Positions 1 through 8,553 of a DNA stretch of 64,000 nucleotides are shown here, piece after piece. This DNA is from Staphylococcus kloosii (GTDB taxonomy: Bacteria; Bacillota; Bacilli; Staphylococcales; Staphylococcaceae), in contig NZ_CP027846.1 in assembly GCF_003019255.1 (NCBI RefSeq), positions 372,001 to 436,000 of the forward strand. The letters are read 5' to 3'. Below the pieces are notes generated by a model. It did not search any database and was not told the DNA's origin. It worked only from the letters and a program-made list of their open reading frames with translations. Numbering within the stretch: the first letter of the stretch is position 1; each line of letters starts with the position of its first letter. The translations under genes and the position numbers were made by a program.

Positions 1-59
1 GACGTTGAATTGCAAATAACGTAGTGAAATTTCAATTTTTTAATAAGGAGAAATGACCA

Positions 60-1262
60 TTGGATAATCAAGATAATACAAACCGTATATTAAAGTTGGG
101 TTTCGTTGGTGCGGTATATGCTTTTATGATTGTTATGATGGGGACGACGCTGCCGACGCCACTATACCCGCTGTATAGTAATGTATTTCAATTATCTCCA
201 TTAATGATTACTGTTATTTATGCCGTATATGCAGTAGGTGTTATCGGTGGATTACTTGTATTTGGACAGTTATCAGATCGTATTGGCAGACGTTATGTAC
301 TTATTCCTGGAATTATTTTGTCTATTATTAGTGCAATCGTCTTTCTATTTGCGTCAAACGTAGGTTTATTACTGTTAGGGAGAGTTGTTTCTGGTCTTTC
401 TGCAGGCTTATTTACTAGTACGGCTACAACAACCATTGTGAATTTAGCACCTGACGATAAAAAGAACCAGGCGTCAACCATTGCCAGCAGTGTTAATATG
501 TTAGGTCTAGGTTTTGGGCCATTACTTTGTGGCGTGCTCGCTCAATATCTTCCATACGCGTTACATTTAGTCTTTATTGTCGATATTGTGTTATTAATAC
601 CGGCATTTATTGGTATTTGGTTGATGCCAGAACCTATCAAAGATAAACAAAGTTTTCGTATTAAAGTTCAAAAATTGAGTGTTCCTAGTAACATTAGAGG
701 GACATTTATTTATGCAGTAATACCAGTTTTTGTAGGATTTTCAATGCTAGGTCTATTCACGGCGATATCTCCCAATTTCTTAGGAGAAATCTTGAATATT
801 CAAAACAAAGCAATTATTGGATTAACAGTATTTTTAGTATTCTGTGCTTCCACAGTCGGTCAATTATTATTCAAACAAAAATCAGACTATAGTGTGCTGA
901 TGTTAGGTAGTGCGACATTGATCGTAGGTGTTATTTTAGTAGGTATTTCATTGCTACTTAGTTCATATGTCTTATTACTTATAGGGGCAATTGTTTCAGG
1001 ATTAGGTCAGGCGTTTAGCTTTCGTGCAGGCTTATCCACGGTAAATAGCGTGTCGCCACAAGACAAACAGGCTGAAATCACTTCAACGTTCTTTACGATT
1101 GCTTATATAGCGATTTCCATTCCTGTAGTAGGTGTAGGGTTATTACAATTAGGACTTGCTATTCAAGGTGCCGGTCTTACGTTTAGTATTATTGTCGTGC
1201 TACTCGCAATTATTTCGCTAGTGTTATTACTGTTAAATCATAAAAATACGCAGCAAGAATAA
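60..1262 (+). CDS. MFS drug-efflux-type transporter
   Basis: A 400-residue integral membrane protein with about 12 hydrophobic segments. The loop after the second segment holds GQLSDRIGRR at residues 69-78, the classic major facilitator motif A. The length fits 12-TM proton antiporters of the Bcr/AraJ/Bmr type, so proton-driven export of a small molecule is likely, substrate unknown. The start is a TTG, 9 bases after an AAGGAG ribosome site at 45-50; the nearer ATG at 53 runs straight into a stop. It stands alone, followed 64 bases later by a DNA-repair gene. Family is secure, substrate is not. Confidence 0.85.
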   Translation: MDNQDNTNRILKLGFVGAVYAFMIVMMGTTLPTPLYPLYSNVFQLSPLMITVIYAVYAVGVIGGLLVFGQLSDRIGRRYVLIPGIILSIISAIVFLFASNVGLLLLGRVVSGLSAGLFTSTATTTIVNLAPDDKKNQASTIASSVNMLGLGFGPLLCGVLAQYLPYALHLVFIVDIVLLIPAFIGIWLMPEPIKDKQSFRIKVQKLSVPSNIRGTFIYAVIPVFVGFSMLGLFTAISPNFLGEILNIQNKAIIGLTVFLVFCASTVGQLLFKQKSDYSVLMLGSATLIVGVILVGISLLLSSYVLLLIGAIVSGLGQAFSFRAGLSTVNSVSPQDKQAEITSTFFTIAYIAISIPVVGVGLLQLGLAIQGAGLTFSIIVVLLAIISLVLLLLNHKNTQQE

Positions 1263-1326
1263 GGATAAATAGATATGATATTATTCGCTTTATAATTCTA
1301 ATGTTAAAACGTGAGGTGGTGAGTCG

Positions 1327-1953
1327 ATGAACACAACTTGGCAAATTTCAAAACAAGATCAACGTGTGCAACAATTAATGCGTAAAGACGCTATACTCGT
1401 ATCCTTAATCGAAGACATTGGAGACATAGAAAGAAATTTACGTCCTGATCCATTAAAGTCAATTGTTAGATCGATAGTAGGGCAACAAATATCCGTTAAA
1501 GCCGCAGTAGCTATTTTTGACAGGTTAACTCAAAAGATAAATGATGACTGGTCAGTCGATACGGTTAGTAAATTAACGGAAGAAGATATGGTTGAGATAG
1601 GCTTGTCTAAACCTAAACAAAAATACCTCAGTAATCTTATTGAACATATTAACGAGAATGAACTCGAATTTAGTCAATTTGATAAATTAAGTAATGAAGC
1701 AATTATCAAACAATTAACTGCCGTTAAAGGTATTGGAAAATGGACGGCTGAAGTATTTCTAATTTTTACGATGCAAAGAGAAGACGTCGTACCCATTGAC
1801 GATGTTGGATTACAGCGTGCAGCAAAGCATTTATACAAAGTGCCAGATGACAAGGGCAAAGAATTATTAAAAAAATGCCAAATTACTTGGGGTGACCAAG
1901 CAACAATTGGTTGTCTATATTTATGGGCATATATTCATAAATATAATATTTAA
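1327..1953 (+). CDS. DNA-3-methyladenine glycosylase II (AlkA/HhH-GPD family)
   Basis: A base-excision repair glycosylase of the HhH-GPD superfamily that removes alkylated purines from DNA. The helix-hairpin-helix is VKGIGKWTAEVF at about residues 133-144, followed by the Pro-x-Asp-Asp loop at 156-159 whose second Asp (D159) matches the catalytic Asp of AlkA. At 208 residues it is the short bacterial form lacking the N-terminal domain of E. coli AlkA. It has no cysteine cluster, which argues against an Fe-S endonuclease III. The start has a good GAGGTGGTGA ribosome site. A terminator follows at 1995. Confidence 0.88.
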   Translation: MNTTWQISKQDQRVQQLMRKDAILVSLIEDIGDIERNLRPDPLKSIVRSIVGQQISVKAAVAIFDRLTQKINDDWSVDTVSKLTEEDMVEIGLSKPKQKYLSNLIEHINENELEFSQFDKLSNEAIIKQLTAVKGIGKWTAEVFLIFTMQREDVVPIDDVGLQRAAKHLYKVPDDKGKELLKKCQITWGDQATIGCLYLWAYIHKYNI

Positions 1954-1994
1954 AGAGTACAAATAGATAATTTCAAAATCTGGATTTCATTATT

Positions 1995-2045
1995 ACTCCC
2001 ATTCGGTTTATACTTATATAAAGTATCGATATGGGAGTTTTTTAT
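1995..2045 (+). terminator. Rho-independent terminator after the AlkA-like gene
   Basis: The 8-base arms ACTCCCAT and ATGGGAGT enclose a second small stem (ATACTT/AAGTAT) and are followed by a run of six T. Confidence 0.75.
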
Positions 2046-2133
2046 GTATAAAAATCGACTTTTTAAATCACTTTTATACAAATGCATGTATTTTACATGA
2101 ATAAAACACAATATTATTAACAACGAAAGGTTC

Positions 2134-3075
2134 ATGAGTATGTTTAAAAAAGCATTAGCACGGTTGCCAATCGCTATATCTGGGTTAGCGCTAGGTAATA
2201 TGGCTCTAAGTAATTTGTTTTATCATTTAAATTTATCGTTATGTGGATTAATATGCTTTATTATTTCCTGGGTAATTCTTATCTTAGTTTTTATAAAGTG
2301 GATTGTTATGCCCCAAATGTTTATAAAAGAACTGAAAAATGTAAATACATTTGCTATATTGCCTACATTACCCATGACGCTAATGTTAATGTTGTTTATT
2401 ATGAAAAATGACTTTTTAATCAAGTCGCAACTAGTAGATATTCTCTGGTACGTTGCTATTTTATTACATATTATTTTTATTATTATATTTGTAGGATTTT
2501 ATGCGTTTAGAAATTATAAGTCCCGACCAAACACGAGCTGGTTTGTTATGTTTGTTGGAATAGGTGTAATCGGAGAAACATCACCGGCATTTAATAGTAG
2601 TTTAGGTTTGATAGCAACGATGTTAGGGTCGTTGTTTTTAATCGCCATTCTTATATATGTATTAATATCTAAAGCGTGGCAAACTTATAATCAAGAACAA
2701 TATCCAATGGTGATCATAGTAAGTGCCCCAGCAGCATTATGTTTGAATGGTTATATATTAAATCATTCAACTTATTCAACAACATATGTGGTTAGCTTTA
2801 CTATATTATCGCAACTGTTGTTCGTATTTTCATTGCTCTTTTTCCCTACAATTTTTAAGAGAGGATTTAAAGTATCTTTTTCAGCATTAACTTTCCCGTG
2901 GGTGACGACAGCTGCATCACTATATAATATCTCGCAAAAAATTAATTTCAATGATATTTTAGAATTATTATTCAGTATATTATCTTACGTTGAAATTATT
3001 TGGGCCACTCTTATCGTTATTTATGTAACTTACAAATATTTAGTGTTCTTAACTGCCAAGCATGAAAGTAGATAA
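2134..3075 (+). CDS. TDT family transporter (TehA/SLAC1-like)
   Basis: A 313-residue, very hydrophobic protein with about ten membrane segments. The N-terminus (LARLPIAISGLALGN) and the regular spacing of segments resemble the tellurite-resistance/dicarboxylate (TDT) family, which includes the TehA anion channel and SLAC1. The family moves anions or organic acids; nothing here defines the substrate. Two starts are possible, ATG 2134 and ATG 2140; AAAGG at about 2125 suits the second slightly better. It lies alone between the AlkA-like gene and a small monooxygenase. Confidence 0.72.
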   Translation: MSMFKKALARLPIAISGLALGNMALSNLFYHLNLSLCGLICFIISWVILILVFIKWIVMPQMFIKELKNVNTFAILPTLPMTLMLMLFIMKNDFLIKSQLVDILWYVAILLHIIFIIIFVGFYAFRNYKSRPNTSWFVMFVGIGVIGETSPAFNSSLGLIATMLGSLFLIAILIYVLISKAWQTYNQEQYPMVIIVSAPAALCLNGYILNHSTYSTTYVVSFTILSQLLFVFSLLFFPTIFKRGFKVSFSALTFPWVTTAASLYNISQKINFNDILELLFSILSYVEIIWATLIVIYVTYKYLVFLTAKHESR

Positions 3076-3165
3076 TTGCTAGTTAAGTAAATGTTGATGT
3101 AAGCGTCGAACAACGTATTTTAAAAGGAATATTATATGATTTATTTATATAAGGGAGAGATAAAT

Positions 3166-3468
3166 ATGGCGTATATTTTACAGGTAGATTTTCAATTTGA
3201 TGGACCATTTGAACCTAATGTGCCGGAAGAGATGAAAGATTTGGCATACTCTATCAATGAAGAACCTGGTTTTATTTGGAAAATTTGGACTGAAAATCCA
3301 GAAAATAAAGAAGCGGGTGGCATTTACGCCTTTGATAGCGAGGCACATGCACAACAATACTTAGCAATGCATAGTGAACGCTTGAAACAAATGGGTGTTT
3401 CATCAATTAATAGTAAACTCTTTAAAGTTAATGACACGCTAACCCATATTACTAAAGGGCAAGTATAA
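3166..3468 (+). CDS. YdhR-like small putative monooxygenase
   Basis: A soluble 100-residue protein matching the YdhR/ABM-type ferredoxin-like fold: an initial strand (YILQVDFQFDGPF), the conserved EEPGFIWKIWTENPE segment, then GGIYAFDSEAHAQQYLAMH. Members are dimers proposed to be cofactor-free monooxygenases, but the role is unproven. The start is the ATG at 3166 behind AAGGGAGAG rather than the upstream ATG at 3136, which has no ribosome site and adds ten atypical residues. It precedes an FMN-dependent monooxygenase in the same direction, but a hairpin and 200 bases separate them. Confidence 0.78.
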   Translation: MAYILQVDFQFDGPFEPNVPEEMKDLAYSINEEPGFIWKIWTENPENKEAGGIYAFDSEAHAQQYLAMHSERLKQMGVSSINSKLFKVNDTLTHITKGQV

Positions 3469-3501
3469 ATCAAATTACAAGTTGAAAATTTTAACTATAT
3501 T

Positions 3502-3533
3502 AAAGTGCCAATTTTTATTAATGGTGCTTTTTT
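3502..3533 (+). terminator. Weak terminator after the YdhR-like gene
   Basis: AAAGTGCCA pairs with TGGTGCTTT using G-T pairs and is followed by T-rich sequence. The rest of the gap to 3676 is AT-rich and holds the promoter region of the next gene. Confidence 0.45.
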
Positions 3534-3676
3534 AATTTTTAAATTTAAATAATTTACAACTTTTTGAATTTATAAAACAACTTTCTAAAGTATTTAGTAA
3601 ATAAAAGTATAAAAGTTTAATTGTTTTGTTATACTCTTGTTAATCAATATTATAATTGACGAAATGAGGGAACAAA

Positions 3677-4996
3677 ATGTCGAGAGAAATGCATTTAACA
3701 GCTTTAGTTTATAGTACAGGTCTTCATCCAGATTCATGGCGTCTGCCCAATTCTCACGTTGAAGAGCTCGGGAGTATTGATTTTCAAATAAGGATGGCTA
3801 AATTAGCTGAACGAGCTAAGTTAGATGCTTTCTTTTTGGGTGATGGTCAATATATCTCAGAAGAAGGTACAGGACAAATTTCCTATTATTTTGAACCAAT
3901 AACTGCTTTAGCTGCAATTTCTCGAGAAACAAAAAATATTGGTCTAGTGGCGACGATTTCATCGTCTTTTTATGAACCCTATTTAGCTGCACGAATGTTA
4001 TCGAGTTTGAATCAAATATCTCAAGGGCGTATTGGTGCTAACATTGTTACATCACAATTCGATGTAGAAGCTCAAAATTTTTCCATGGATAAGTTACCAC
4101 CACTTGAAGAAAGATATCACCGTGCAAACGAATTTATTACAGTTATGAAAAAATTGTGGGGGTCTTTTAATACGGGTGCAATTATTAATGACAAAGAAGC
4201 TGGTATCGGTTTGGATAGTAATCAAATAAAGGCAATTAAGCATACTGGCGAACATTTCCAAGTGAATGGTGCAATTAATATACCTACATCTGAATATGGG
4301 AGACCAATGTTATTTCAAGCGGGGACGTCTATGCCAGGTAGAGACATAGCAGCACGTCACGTTGAAGGGGTGTTCTCGATTGCGTGGAATATGAAAGATG
4401 CACAGGATTTTAGAGAAGATATGCATTTGCGTGCAATCAAAGAAGAACGTACTGCACCGCTTGTGTTACCCGGTTTAACCGTTTATGTCGATGAGACATA
4501 TGATAAAGCATATGCTTTAAAACAAGAGCTGGATCAATTTGTTTCATTAGAGAATAGGAAAAAACGTTTATCCAAAGCGATAGGACGAGATATTACTAAT
4601 TGGAAAATGGATGAACGCGTTCCTAATTTACCACCTTATGAAGAAGTACAACAAAAAATCATAAAATCAGTTTATATTGCCGTGAGAAATGCTGTTGAAA
4701 CTGAAGAATTAACATTGAGGGAATTACTCGAACGTTTCTCAACATGGGTAGGGCATAAAACGATTGTAGGTACACCTGATATGGTTGCCGACGAAATGAT
4801 TGAATGGTTCGAGGAAGGTGCGTGTGATGGCTTTACATTAATGCCACCTACATATCCTGATTTATTTGAAAAGTTCATTGATCTCGTCATCCCAGTTTTA
4901 CAAGAGCGTGGTGTCTTTAGAAAAGATTATGAACACGTAACGTTAAAAGGGCACTTGGGGTTGAGTGAGCATGAGAAAAAAATTAAAAGTCGATAA
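3677..4996 (+). CDS. FMN-dependent monooxygenase, NtaA/SnaA/DszA family
   Basis: A 439-residue flavin monooxygenase of the bacterial luciferase superfamily. The N-terminal run HLTALVYSTGLHPDSWR, the LGDGQYI segment near residue 55 and the GRIGANIVTS strand near residue 120 are typical of the NtaA/SnaA/DszA branch, which oxidises substrates with reduced FMN supplied by a separate reductase. Length is normal for the branch. No reductase gene is adjacent; the flavin reductase-like protein at 47359 is 43 kb away, so partnership is only a guess. The start follows GAGGGAAC. The natural substrate (often a sulfur compound, amine or chelator) is unknown. Confidence 0.85.
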   Translation: MSREMHLTALVYSTGLHPDSWRLPNSHVEELGSIDFQIRMAKLAERAKLDAFFLGDGQYISEEGTGQISYYFEPITALAAISRETKNIGLVATISSSFYEPYLAARMLSSLNQISQGRIGANIVTSQFDVEAQNFSMDKLPPLEERYHRANEFITVMKKLWGSFNTGAIINDKEAGIGLDSNQIKAIKHTGEHFQVNGAINIPTSEYGRPMLFQAGTSMPGRDIAARHVEGVFSIAWNMKDAQDFREDMHLRAIKEERTAPLVLPGLTVYVDETYDKAYALKQELDQFVSLENRKKRLSKAIGRDITNWKMDERVPNLPPYEEVQQKIIKSVYIAVRNAVETEELTLRELLERFSTWVGHKTIVGTPDMVADEMIEWFEEGACDGFTLMPPTYPDLFEKFIDLVIPVLQERGVFRKDYEHVTLKGHLGLSEHEKKIKSR

Positions 4997-5028
4997 TAGA
5001 TTATAAATTATAGTGTTTCTAAGTAACA

Positions 5029-5061
5029 AAAAAGTCACAAACTAATCGTTTGTGACTTTTT
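5029..5061. terminator. Bidirectional terminator
   Basis: A perfect 14-base stem (AAAAAGTCACAAAC with its complement, 5-base loop) flanked by A and T runs, between the convergent monooxygenase and SulP genes; it can serve both strands. Confidence 0.85.
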
Positions 5062-5104
5062 AAATATTAATGAATGCAATCCACGTTTATAAACACAATA
5101 CTTA

Positions 5105-6556
5105 TTAAGTTAAATGATTTTCGTTCAATTTACTTAATTCTGAGATGATTTTATGGCTATCTGAATTTAAGTTTTTAACATAAACGGTATTATTACCGTT
5201 TTCAAATTTTTCTACGATGGTGTCTATAGCATCTACGGCTGAATCATCCCATAAATGAGCTTTCGAGAAATCTAACTCTACAATACTATTACTTATATTG
5301 AAATCAAGGTGATTCATTATAGAATCGATGGATACGAAGAATATTTGACCATCGAAAGAAAAACGTTTCATTGCACCTAAGTCCTCATAATCGATATGAA
5401 CTTTCGATATTTTAGTAGCAAAGAACAATGCGCTAAATATTACGCCTACAACTACACCAATTGCTAGATTATGTGTCATTAAAACAATAATAACTGTTAA
5501 TATCATGACTACGGCGTCTGTCTTTGGTGCATTTTTAATAAATTTAAATGATTTCCAATCGATTGTACCAATAGAGACCATCACCATAATACCAGCTAAT
5601 ATAGGCATAGGTATTTGGACAACGAGGTCACCAAGCACGATAATCATAAAAATAAGTAATACGCCTGCTGTAAAGGTAGATAGTCTACTATTAGCCCCTG
5701 ATTTAACATTAATAACGGACTGTCCAATCATTGCACAGCCACCCATACCGCCAAAGAAGCCGGTAACAATATTAGCGATACCCTGACCACGAGATTCTCT
5801 GTTTTTACTACTATAAGTGTTCGTTGCGTGATCAACGATTTTGGCAGTTAATAAACTTTCAACGAGACCGACGATAGCCATCGATAATGAATAAGGGAAG
5901 ATGATTTTAAATGTTTCCAAATTAAAAGGTACATTAGGTATTAAAAAGTGAGGAAATGTTTGTTTAATAGTTCCTAAATCACCAACAGTTCTAACGTTAG
6001 CACCTGTGTACATATAAATAGCCGTCAATATAATTATAGCTATTAAAGGTGCTGGAATTGCTTTGAAAAATTTTGGAACGATGTACACGATAAGTAATGT
6101 AACAAGCACATAAATATAGGTAGCAATAGAAATACCAAAGATATGTTCAATTTGAGACATAAATATCATGATGCCTAATGCATTTACGAAACCAATCATT
6201 ACTGAGCGAGGAATGAATTTCATTAGTCGGCCAACTTTGAGTACGCCTAACAATAATTGTATTAACCCCATTAAAATTGTAGCAGCAAATAAATATTCTA
6301 CACCATATGCTTTAACTAATGGTGTCACTATTAAAGCAACTGCACCAGCGGCACCTGAAATCATAGCCGGTCTGCCACCAACAATTGCGGTTACACTTGC
6401 AATAATAAAGGCCGCATATAGACCGATCATAGGATCTACCCCAGCAATAATAGAGAATGCGATGGCTTCAGGTATTAAAGCTAAAGCTACGACTGTCCCT
6501 GCAAGTATATTTTTTCCTGGCTGGTTAAACCATTCAAATTTTAGCTTTTCTAGCAT
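5105..6556 (-). CDS. SulP family anion transporter with STAS domain
   Basis: A 483-residue SLC26/SulP carrier. The membrane domain (residues 1 to about 385) begins with NILAGTVVALALIPEAIAFS, the typical first segment with its Pro, and contains GGMGGCAMIGQS in the core. The C-terminal 90 residues form a cytoplasmic STAS domain (VELDFSKAHLWDDSAVDAID). SulP proteins import sulfate, bicarbonate or dicarboxylates by proton or sodium symport; the substrate is not readable. The start is the ATG at 6556, behind GAGAGGAG; a longer reading from 6598 adds 14 unlikely residues. It is divergent from the recombinase-like gene at 6667. Confidence 0.85.
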   Translation of the reverse strand: MLEKLKFEWFNQPGKNILAGTVVALALIPEAIAFSIIAGVDPMIGLYAAFIIASVTAIVGGRPAMISGAAGAVALIVTPLVKAYGVEYLFAATILMGLIQLLLGVLKVGRLMKFIPRSVMIGFVNALGIMIFMSQIEHIFGISIATYIYVLVTLLIVYIVPKFFKAIPAPLIAIIILTAIYMYTGANVRTVGDLGTIKQTFPHFLIPNVPFNLETFKIIFPYSLSMAIVGLVESLLTAKIVDHATNTYSSKNRESRGQGIANIVTGFFGGMGGCAMIGQSVINVKSGANSRLSTFTAGVLLIFMIIVLGDLVVQIPMPILAGIMVMVSIGTIDWKSFKFIKNAPKTDAVVMILTVIIVLMTHNLAIGVVVGVIFSALFFATKISKVHIDYEDLGAMKRFSFDGQIFFVSIDSIMNHLDFNISNSIVELDFSKAHLWDDSAVDAIDTIVEKFENGNNTVYVKNLNSDSHKIISELSKLNENHLT

Positions 6557-6666
6557 AATCCATACTCCTCTCAAAAAACATCTAACAAAGTATATCACAA
6601 TAGTTTCATATTAACACCCCTTTTTGATACTATATGATATAATTCTAGCAAAGGTGGTGTAAGGCG

Positions 6667-7209
6667 ATGAAATATGGTTATATCAGGCCTGTCACGATAA
6701 ATGACAGCCTAGAAGAACAGGCAGAAAAATTATCTTTACATACAAACAATATCCATGAAGAAAATCATGCTAAAAATAAAAATAGAGCTAAATTAAATGA
6801 ATTATTGGATTCAATTTTACAACCTGAAGACGTATTATACGTGACTGATTTATGTATTCTTGCAGATTCTACGAAACATTTAACGGAAGTATTAGATTAC
6901 CTTTTAGCCAACAACATTAGTCTGCACGTCATTAACTTAGATAAGGAGATTTCGAGTTCTTATAATGAGTCATTCATAGATACACTACATCACATAGTTG
7001 AATTTCAACGCGACATTGTTAAATTTAGAACGCGTTTAGGTATCGAAGATTATACAATGAAAGGCAATAAAGTTGGTAGACCAAAACGTGATGATAAGAA
7101 CCTTAAGGAAGCCGTCGATATGTATATGAGTAAAAAGTTCACCTTAGACGAAATAAAGAAAAAAACAAATATAAGTAGAGCTACTTTATATAGACATCTT
7201 GATAGATAA
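6667..7209 (+). CDS. Serine-recombinase-like protein, catalytic residues lost, HTH kept
   Basis: A 180-residue relative of small serine resolvases/invertases. The N-terminus MKYGYIRPVT aligns with the usual MKxGYxRVST, putting Val where the nucleophilic Ser should be. The usual DRLxRS motif reads DLCILADS, so both active-site Arg are also gone. The C-terminal region is intact: GRPKRDD near residue 138, then a resolvase-type helix-turn-helix (FTLDEIKKKTNISRATLYRHL). What is seen is a dead catalytic domain with a healthy DNA-binding domain; I infer a DNA-binding regulator or architectural protein rather than a recombinase. No inverted repeats, transposase or res-like site array flank it. The start has AAAGGTGG. 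Confidence 0.72.
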   Translation: MKYGYIRPVTINDSLEEQAEKLSLHTNNIHEENHAKNKNRAKLNELLDSILQPEDVLYVTDLCILADSTKHLTEVLDYLLANNISLHVINLDKEISSSYNESFIDTLHHIVEFQRDIVKFRTRLGIEDYTMKGNKVGRPKRDDKNLKEAVDMYMSKKFTLDEIKKKTNISRATLYRHLDR

Positions 7210-7404
7210 GTAGCGTATAACTATTTTTTAAATTAAGCTATACTTGATTCAAAGTAAATGAAGTATATACTCGCGACCTGCATCTACAATTGGTGTAGGT
7301 TTATACATTTAGCTATTTTATTGTATACATATACATTGGTTCGTAACGATAATGTGATAAACTTATTATTAAAACATGTTTAGCAATGCAAGGGGTAATG
7401 AATC

Positions 7405-8397
7405 ATGAAAAAAGTCTCTATAAAAGATGTAGCTGGGGAAGCGGGCGTGTCGGTGACTGCTGTTTCGCATATATTAAATGATAATAAGCAACGTTTTTCG
7501 CAGGCTACAATAAAAAAGGTGTTAGATGCCAGGGAGCGCTTAGGTTACATACCGAATAAAAATGCACAACAATTGCGTGGAATCAAAACGAAATTAATTG
7601 GCGTATTGTTGCCAAGTTTAACGAATCCGTTCTTTTCTACGATTATGCAAAGTATGGATCAACATAAGCCGGATGATGTCGAGATTATATTTTTAACGAC
7701 CATTAATAAAGGGCTAGAAGAAAATATTAAGCATTTAGTAGAACATGGGGTAGACGGTTTGGTTATAGGTCGTTTCATAGACGAACCGGAAAGTTTAAAC
7801 GCATATTTAACTAAACATAAAGTGCCGTATGTAGTGTTAGACCAAAGTGAGGACAATGGTTTTACGGATATTATTAGAACGAATGAACATGAAGGTGGAC
7901 AGTCAGCCGCAAAGCATTTAATAGACTGCGGTCACACTAACCTTGCAATTATACAACCTTATGAATTGATGGCTAACATGAAAGACAGAATTAATGGATT
8001 TGAGCAGTATTGTGGTATGCATAATATTTCTATTCCTAAAAAAATAGATACAGAATTATCAAAACTTGGTGGTAAAAATGCTGCCAATCAACTAATTAAC
8101 GATGAAGTGACTGGTGTTTTCGCCATAAATGATGAAATTGCTATTGGTGCCATACGTGCATTAATCGATAATGGATTGTCAATTCCTGGTGATATATCAA
8201 TAATTGGTTATGATGATATTGATTTTGCTCAATATATGAACCCAGCTCTAACTACAATTGCCCAACCTATGGATGACATTGGTAAGGTTGCATTAAAACT
8301 TATACTTGAAAAAGTAGATGGACTAAGTAGTAAAACAGAGAAAATTGAATTACCTACTCAATTAATAGTACGAGAAACTACACAAAGCCTCAAATAA
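7405..8397 (+). CDS. rbsR: Ribose operon repressor RbsR (LacI family)
   Basis: A 330-residue LacI/GalR regulator. The N-terminal helix-turn-helix and hinge (residues 4-25, VSIKDVAGEAGVSVTAVSHI) are followed by a periplasmic-binding-protein-like sugar domain from about residue 60 (KLIGVLLPSLTNPFF) with the conserved GYDDIDFAQYMNPALTTI near the end. It lies directly upstream of rbsU-rbsD-rbsK, which identifies it as the ribose repressor. A terminator separates it from rbsU, where a perfect palindrome with a central CG fits its operator. Family knowledge: ribose or a phosphorylated derivative relieves repression. Confidence 0.9.
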   Translation: MKKVSIKDVAGEAGVSVTAVSHILNDNKQRFSQATIKKVLDARERLGYIPNKNAQQLRGIKTKLIGVLLPSLTNPFFSTIMQSMDQHKPDDVEIIFLTTINKGLEENIKHLVEHGVDGLVIGRFIDEPESLNAYLTKHKVPYVVLDQSEDNGFTDIIRTNEHEGGQSAAKHLIDCGHTNLAIIQPYELMANMKDRINGFEQYCGMHNISIPKKIDTELSKLGGKNAANQLINDEVTGVFAINDEIAIGAIRALIDNGLSIPGDISIIGYDDIDFAQYMNPALTTIAQPMDDIGKVALKLILEKVDGLSSKTEKIELPTQLIVRETTQSLK

Positions 8398-8402
8398 GCA
8401 TT

Positions 8403-8436
8403 GCCCTGAAAGTTAATTTAACTTTTAGGGCTTTTT
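8403..8436 (+). terminator. Terminator between rbsR and rbsU
   Basis: GCCCTGAAAGTTAA pairs with TTAACTTTTAGGGC, then TTTTT. It isolates rbsR transcription from the structural genes. Confidence 0.8.
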
Positions 8437-8453
8437 ATATATAAAAATTTAAA

Positions 8454-8470
8454 AAGAAAGCGTATACATT
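8454..8470 (+). promoter_or_regulatory. Probable cre (CcpA) site of the ribose operon
   Basis: AAGAAAGCGTATACATT fits the cre consensus WTGNAARCGNWWWCAWW at 16 of 17 positions (A instead of the first T). It lies about 85 bases upstream of rbsU, so catabolite control by CcpA is likely. Confidence 0.65.
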
Positions 8471-8493
8471 TTCAGAAAGAAGTGTTATATTTT

Positions 8494-8509
8494 AGTAAAA
8501 CGTTTTACT
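8494..8509. promoter_or_regulatory. Perfect palindromic operator, probable RbsR box
   Basis: AGTAAAACGTTTTACT is a perfect 16-base palindrome with the central CG typical of LacI-family operators, 45 bases before rbsU. Next to rbsR, it is the obvious RbsR target. Confidence 0.75.
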
Positions 8510-8553
8510 TAATTATAAAAAATATTTTTACTAAATATGGAGAGGTGTAAAAA

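Noticed and set aside
5505..6614. Two long plus-strand open frames opposite sulP
   Set aside because: They are the antisense of a hydrophobic protein rich in Pro/Ile/Thr codons, a typical shadow; no ribosome sites.
6667..7209. Mobile element suggested by a recombinase-like gene
   Set aside because: The recombinase is catalytically dead and I found no terminal repeats, transposase, att duplication or cargo genes around it.
7281..7304. Hairpin-like CCTGCA...TGTAGG after the recombinase-like gene
   Set aside because: Short, mismatched stem and no T run; not a convincing terminator.
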